From the NCBI GenBank assembly GCA_036272735.1, contig DATAYF010000096.1, forward strand, positions 1-7,533: a stretch of 7,533 nucleotides of DNA. The letters run 5' to 3'. The stretch comes from DATAYF01 sp036272735. GTDB lineage: Bacteria; Chloroflexota; Ktedonobacteria; Ktedonobacterales; Ktedonobacteraceae. The translations under genes were made by a program, and so were the position numbers. The notes beneath the pieces are model-generated. The model saw only the letters and a list, made by a program, of their open reading frames with translations. It searched no databases and was not told the origin of the DNA. Of this stretch, positions 6,042-7,533 are shown piece by piece (the stretch's first letter is position 1; each line of letters starts with the position of its first letter).

Positions 6042-7058
6042 TTAGAATGCGACCAGGGCTTTTATGATGCCACTATCGCGGTCAAACCAGCGAGGAAACG
6101 CCTCAATCATCGTCTCAGGCGTTGCGCGATGGGTAATCCACGGCATAACATCGATCTGGCCGGACTCAAGATAACCGATGATACGGCGAAATTCCGTCGC
6201 CGTCGCGTTGCGGCTGCTCAACAGCGTCATCTCATGGCTCTGGAAATATGGATCATGAAACGAGAGATCACCCTGGAATAGACCCACGAAAATCAGACGA
6301 CCACCGTAGGCAACGTAGTGAAAGGCGGCGCTCATCGAGTGTGGATTGCCGGTAGCATCGAAAACAGCCGTAGGCAAGTCGTCGGCGACAAAGCCCTGAA
6401 GCATGGCCAAAGGTTCCTGACGTCCATCGATGCAAGTGACTTCGGGATGCAAGCGCTGGCAAAAAGCAAGCCGACTCTCGTTGATATCTATGACCAGAAC
6501 CTGGGCACCAGCCAGGAGTGCGGATTGGATCACCGCTAAACCAATTGGACCAGCCCCCACAACGAGCACGCGTTCACCTTGCTCTAACGAGGCGCGAGCA
6601 ACGGCATGCGCCCCGATACACAACGGCTCGACAAGCGCAAGCTGCTCAAAAGAAAGGGTAGATGATGGATGGAGCTTGAGCAAAGGCACAAGCGCAAACT
6701 CACGCATCCCCCCGTCAACATGAACCCCGAAGACTTTGAGGTTAAGGCAACAGTTAGTTTTTCCACGACGACATGCCGGGCAGTAACCACAATGAAAATA
6801 CGGTTCTACAGCACAGCGCATTCCGGCGGTCCATTCCCGCTCCTGTGGCGCGACTGCGACAATTTCAACGCCCAGTTCGTGACCCAGGACGCGGGGATAG
6901 GTGAAGAAAGGTTGTTCACCCTGAAAGGCGTGTAAGTCTGTGCCACACACACCAACCTGCCGAATACGGACAAGTGCCTCACCTGGTCCCGGTGCTTGCG
7001 GCTCCTCGCTAGAAATGAACTGTAGTTGACCAGGCTGGTCTAGTCTGATTGCCTTCAT
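6042..7058 (-). CDS. Zinc-dependent medium-chain sugar/polyol dehydrogenase
   Basis: This 338-aa cytosolic oxidoreductase is of the sorbitol/threonine/galactonate dehydrogenase type. The catalytic zinc site is Cys38 in GVCGTDLH, His60-Glu61 in LGHE, and Glu144. The structural zinc site is Cys90, Cys93, Cys96 and Cys104. The Rossmann motif is VVGAGPIGLA (166-175), with Asp191 after the second strand suggesting NAD. All key residues are intact. Such enzymes oxidise a secondary alcohol of a polyol, sugar or aldonate; the exact substrate is not decidable here. The ATG at 7058 has AAAGGGG 12 nt upstream, a long spacing, and the MKAIRL start is typical of the family. It is the first gene of the operon with the zinc-free dehydrogenase and the isomerase, which points to a shared carbohydrate pathway. 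Confidence 0.92.
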   Translation of the reverse strand: MKAIRLDQPGQLQFISSEEPQAPGPGEALVRIRQVGVCGTDLHAFQGEQPFFTYPRVLGHELGVEIVAVAPQEREWTAGMRCAVEPYFHCGYCPACRRGKTNCCLNLKVFGVHVDGGMREFALVPLLKLHPSSTLSFEQLALVEPLCIGAHAVARASLEQGERVLVVGAGPIGLAVIQSALLAGAQVLVIDINESRLAFCQRLHPEVTCIDGRQEPLAMLQGFVADDLPTAVFDATGNPHSMSAAFHYVAYGGRLIFVGLFQGDLSFHDPYFQSHEMTLLSSRNATATEFRRIIGYLESGQIDVMPWITHRATPETMIEAFPRWFDRDSGIIKALVAF

Positions 7059-7091
7059 CTATTGCATACACCCCTTTCGCACACTATACGA

Positions 7092-7133
7092 TTTGACGTT
7101 TAAAAGATAGCTAGCTTCCTGCTTTTTTGACGT
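7092..7133. repeat. Direct repeat TTTGACGT in the operon leader
   Basis: TTTGACGT occurs at 7092-7099 and 7126-7133, 34 bp apart; both copies continue as nTAA (11 of 12 bases shared). They lie between the likely promoter and the first dehydrogenase, so an operator role is possible. Two short copies may also be chance. Confidence 0.3.
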
Positions 7134-7162
7134 GTAACGTGCAAAATGCCCTCATGCTGTGT

Positions 7163-7194
7163 TATATATATAAAGCGACAAACATGACGGTCAC
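7163..7194 (-). promoter_or_regulatory. Probable promoter of the dehydrogenase/isomerase operon
   Basis: On the minus strand GTGACC (7194-7189; four of six bases of TTGACA) is followed, after 16-18 nt depending on register, by TATATA within the TA run 7172-7163. It lies between the pgi terminator and the dehydrogenase start at 7058, leaving a leader of about 100 nt. The alternating TA run makes the exact -10 uncertain. Confidence 0.4.
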
Positions 7195-7198
7195 ATGC

Positions 7199-7244
7199 AA
7201 AAAAGCCAGGGTCCCTGCGCCTTGCACAGCGCAGACACCCTGGC
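7199..7244 (-). terminator. Rho-independent terminator after pgi
   Basis: Read on the minus strand, GCCAGGGT and CTGCGC pair with GCGCAG and ACCCTGGC (8 + 6 bp with a 2x2 internal mismatch and an 8-nt loop), followed by six Ts. It starts 13 nt after the pgi stop and separates pgi from the downstream operon. Confidence 0.92.
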
Positions 7245-7257
7245 CCGGCAACCATCA

Positions 7258-7533
7258 TTATTCGTTGCGCATGCGGCGATAGCGCTGAATAAGGGTATTG
7301 GTCGAACTATCGTGCTTCAGCTTTGGCTGCTCGCTGCTCTGTAGCTCTGGAATGATGCGGTTCGCCAGCACCTTGCCAAGTTCAACGCCCCACTGATCGA
7401 ACGAGTTGATATTCCAGATGGTGCCCTGCACGAAAACTTTGTGCTCGTAGAGGGCCACAAGCCGACCTAATGCTTCGGGCGTGAGACGCTCAAGCAGGAT
7501 GCTATTGGTGGGGCGATTTCCCTCAAAGGTACG
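7258..7533 (-). CDS. pgi: Glucose-6-phosphate isomerase, C-terminal part
   Basis: This is the last 91 residues of Pgi, which interconverts glucose 6-phosphate and fructose 6-phosphate in the cytoplasm. The sequence FEGNRPTNSILL followed by LVALYEHKVFVQGTIWNINS and FDQWGVELGK is the highly conserved C-terminal signature of the family; the last part includes the active-site Lys region. The gene continues beyond the right edge, so the start is not seen. The reading frame is open to the window edge and ends in TAA at 7258-7260, 13 nt before a strong terminator. It is probably transcribed apart from the operon that follows it on the same strand. Confidence 0.96.
   Translation of the reverse strand, partial: RTFEGNRPTNSILLERLTPEALGRLVALYEHKVFVQGTIWNINSFDQWGVELGKVLANRIIPELQSSEQPKLKHDSSTNTLIQRYRRMRNE

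Noticed and set aside
1..7533. CRISPR array, tRNA, rRNA or toxin-antitoxin pair
   Set aside because: No regularly spaced repeats, no cloverleaf-like segment and no paired small genes were seen; the tandem repeats present have no spacers.

Overview
The window looks like a chromosomal accessory stretch from a Ktedonobacter-like member of the Chloroflexota. This rests on protein style and on the mix of insertion-sequence debris with ordinary metabolic genes. There is no rRNA or marker gene to confirm it, so the taxonomy is an inference.

Layout. (1) Positions 1-290 hold what looks like the decayed 3' end of an IS200/IS605-type tnpB element, with an omegaRNA-like structured tail. (2) Positions 403-793 are a self-contained small gene: extended -10 promoter, 89-aa protein of unknown function, strong terminator. 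(3) Positions 948-2209 are one complete but inactivated IS630-family insertion sequence with perfect 33-bp inverted ends. Its transposase is broken by several frameshifts, one caused by an 11-bp tandem triplication, and by a nonsense codon. (4) Positions 2259-3044 encode an endonuclease/exonuclease/phosphatase-fold protein whose promoter probably borrows bases from the IS end. (5) A DUF1275 (YoaK-type) membrane protein at 3076-3819 is convergent with it. (6) Positions 3930-4181 form a foldback, MITE-like element that carries a 44-bp perfect palindrome and ends exactly in a stop codon of the next gene. (7) A minus-strand operon at 7058-4181 encodes a zinc-dependent sugar/polyol dehydrogenase, a second medium-chain dehydrogenase lacking the zinc ligands, and a hydroxypyruvate-isomerase-like TIM-barrel protein. 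(8) The C-terminal part of glucose-6-phosphate isomerase (pgi) lies at the right edge, followed by its own terminator.

How the genes fit together. The three-gene operon reads as a small carbohydrate catabolic or interconversion unit: two NAD(P)-dependent oxidoreductases plus a sugar isomerase/epimerase. It lies downstream of pgi but is separated from it by a terminator and a likely promoter of its own. No transporter or regulator is visible here, so the substrate cannot be named. The mobile elements sit in the gaps between genes; both the IS630 copy and the foldback element touch functional boundaries (a promoter and a stop codon). I see no CRISPR array, tRNA or rRNA, and no complete multi-gene defence system.
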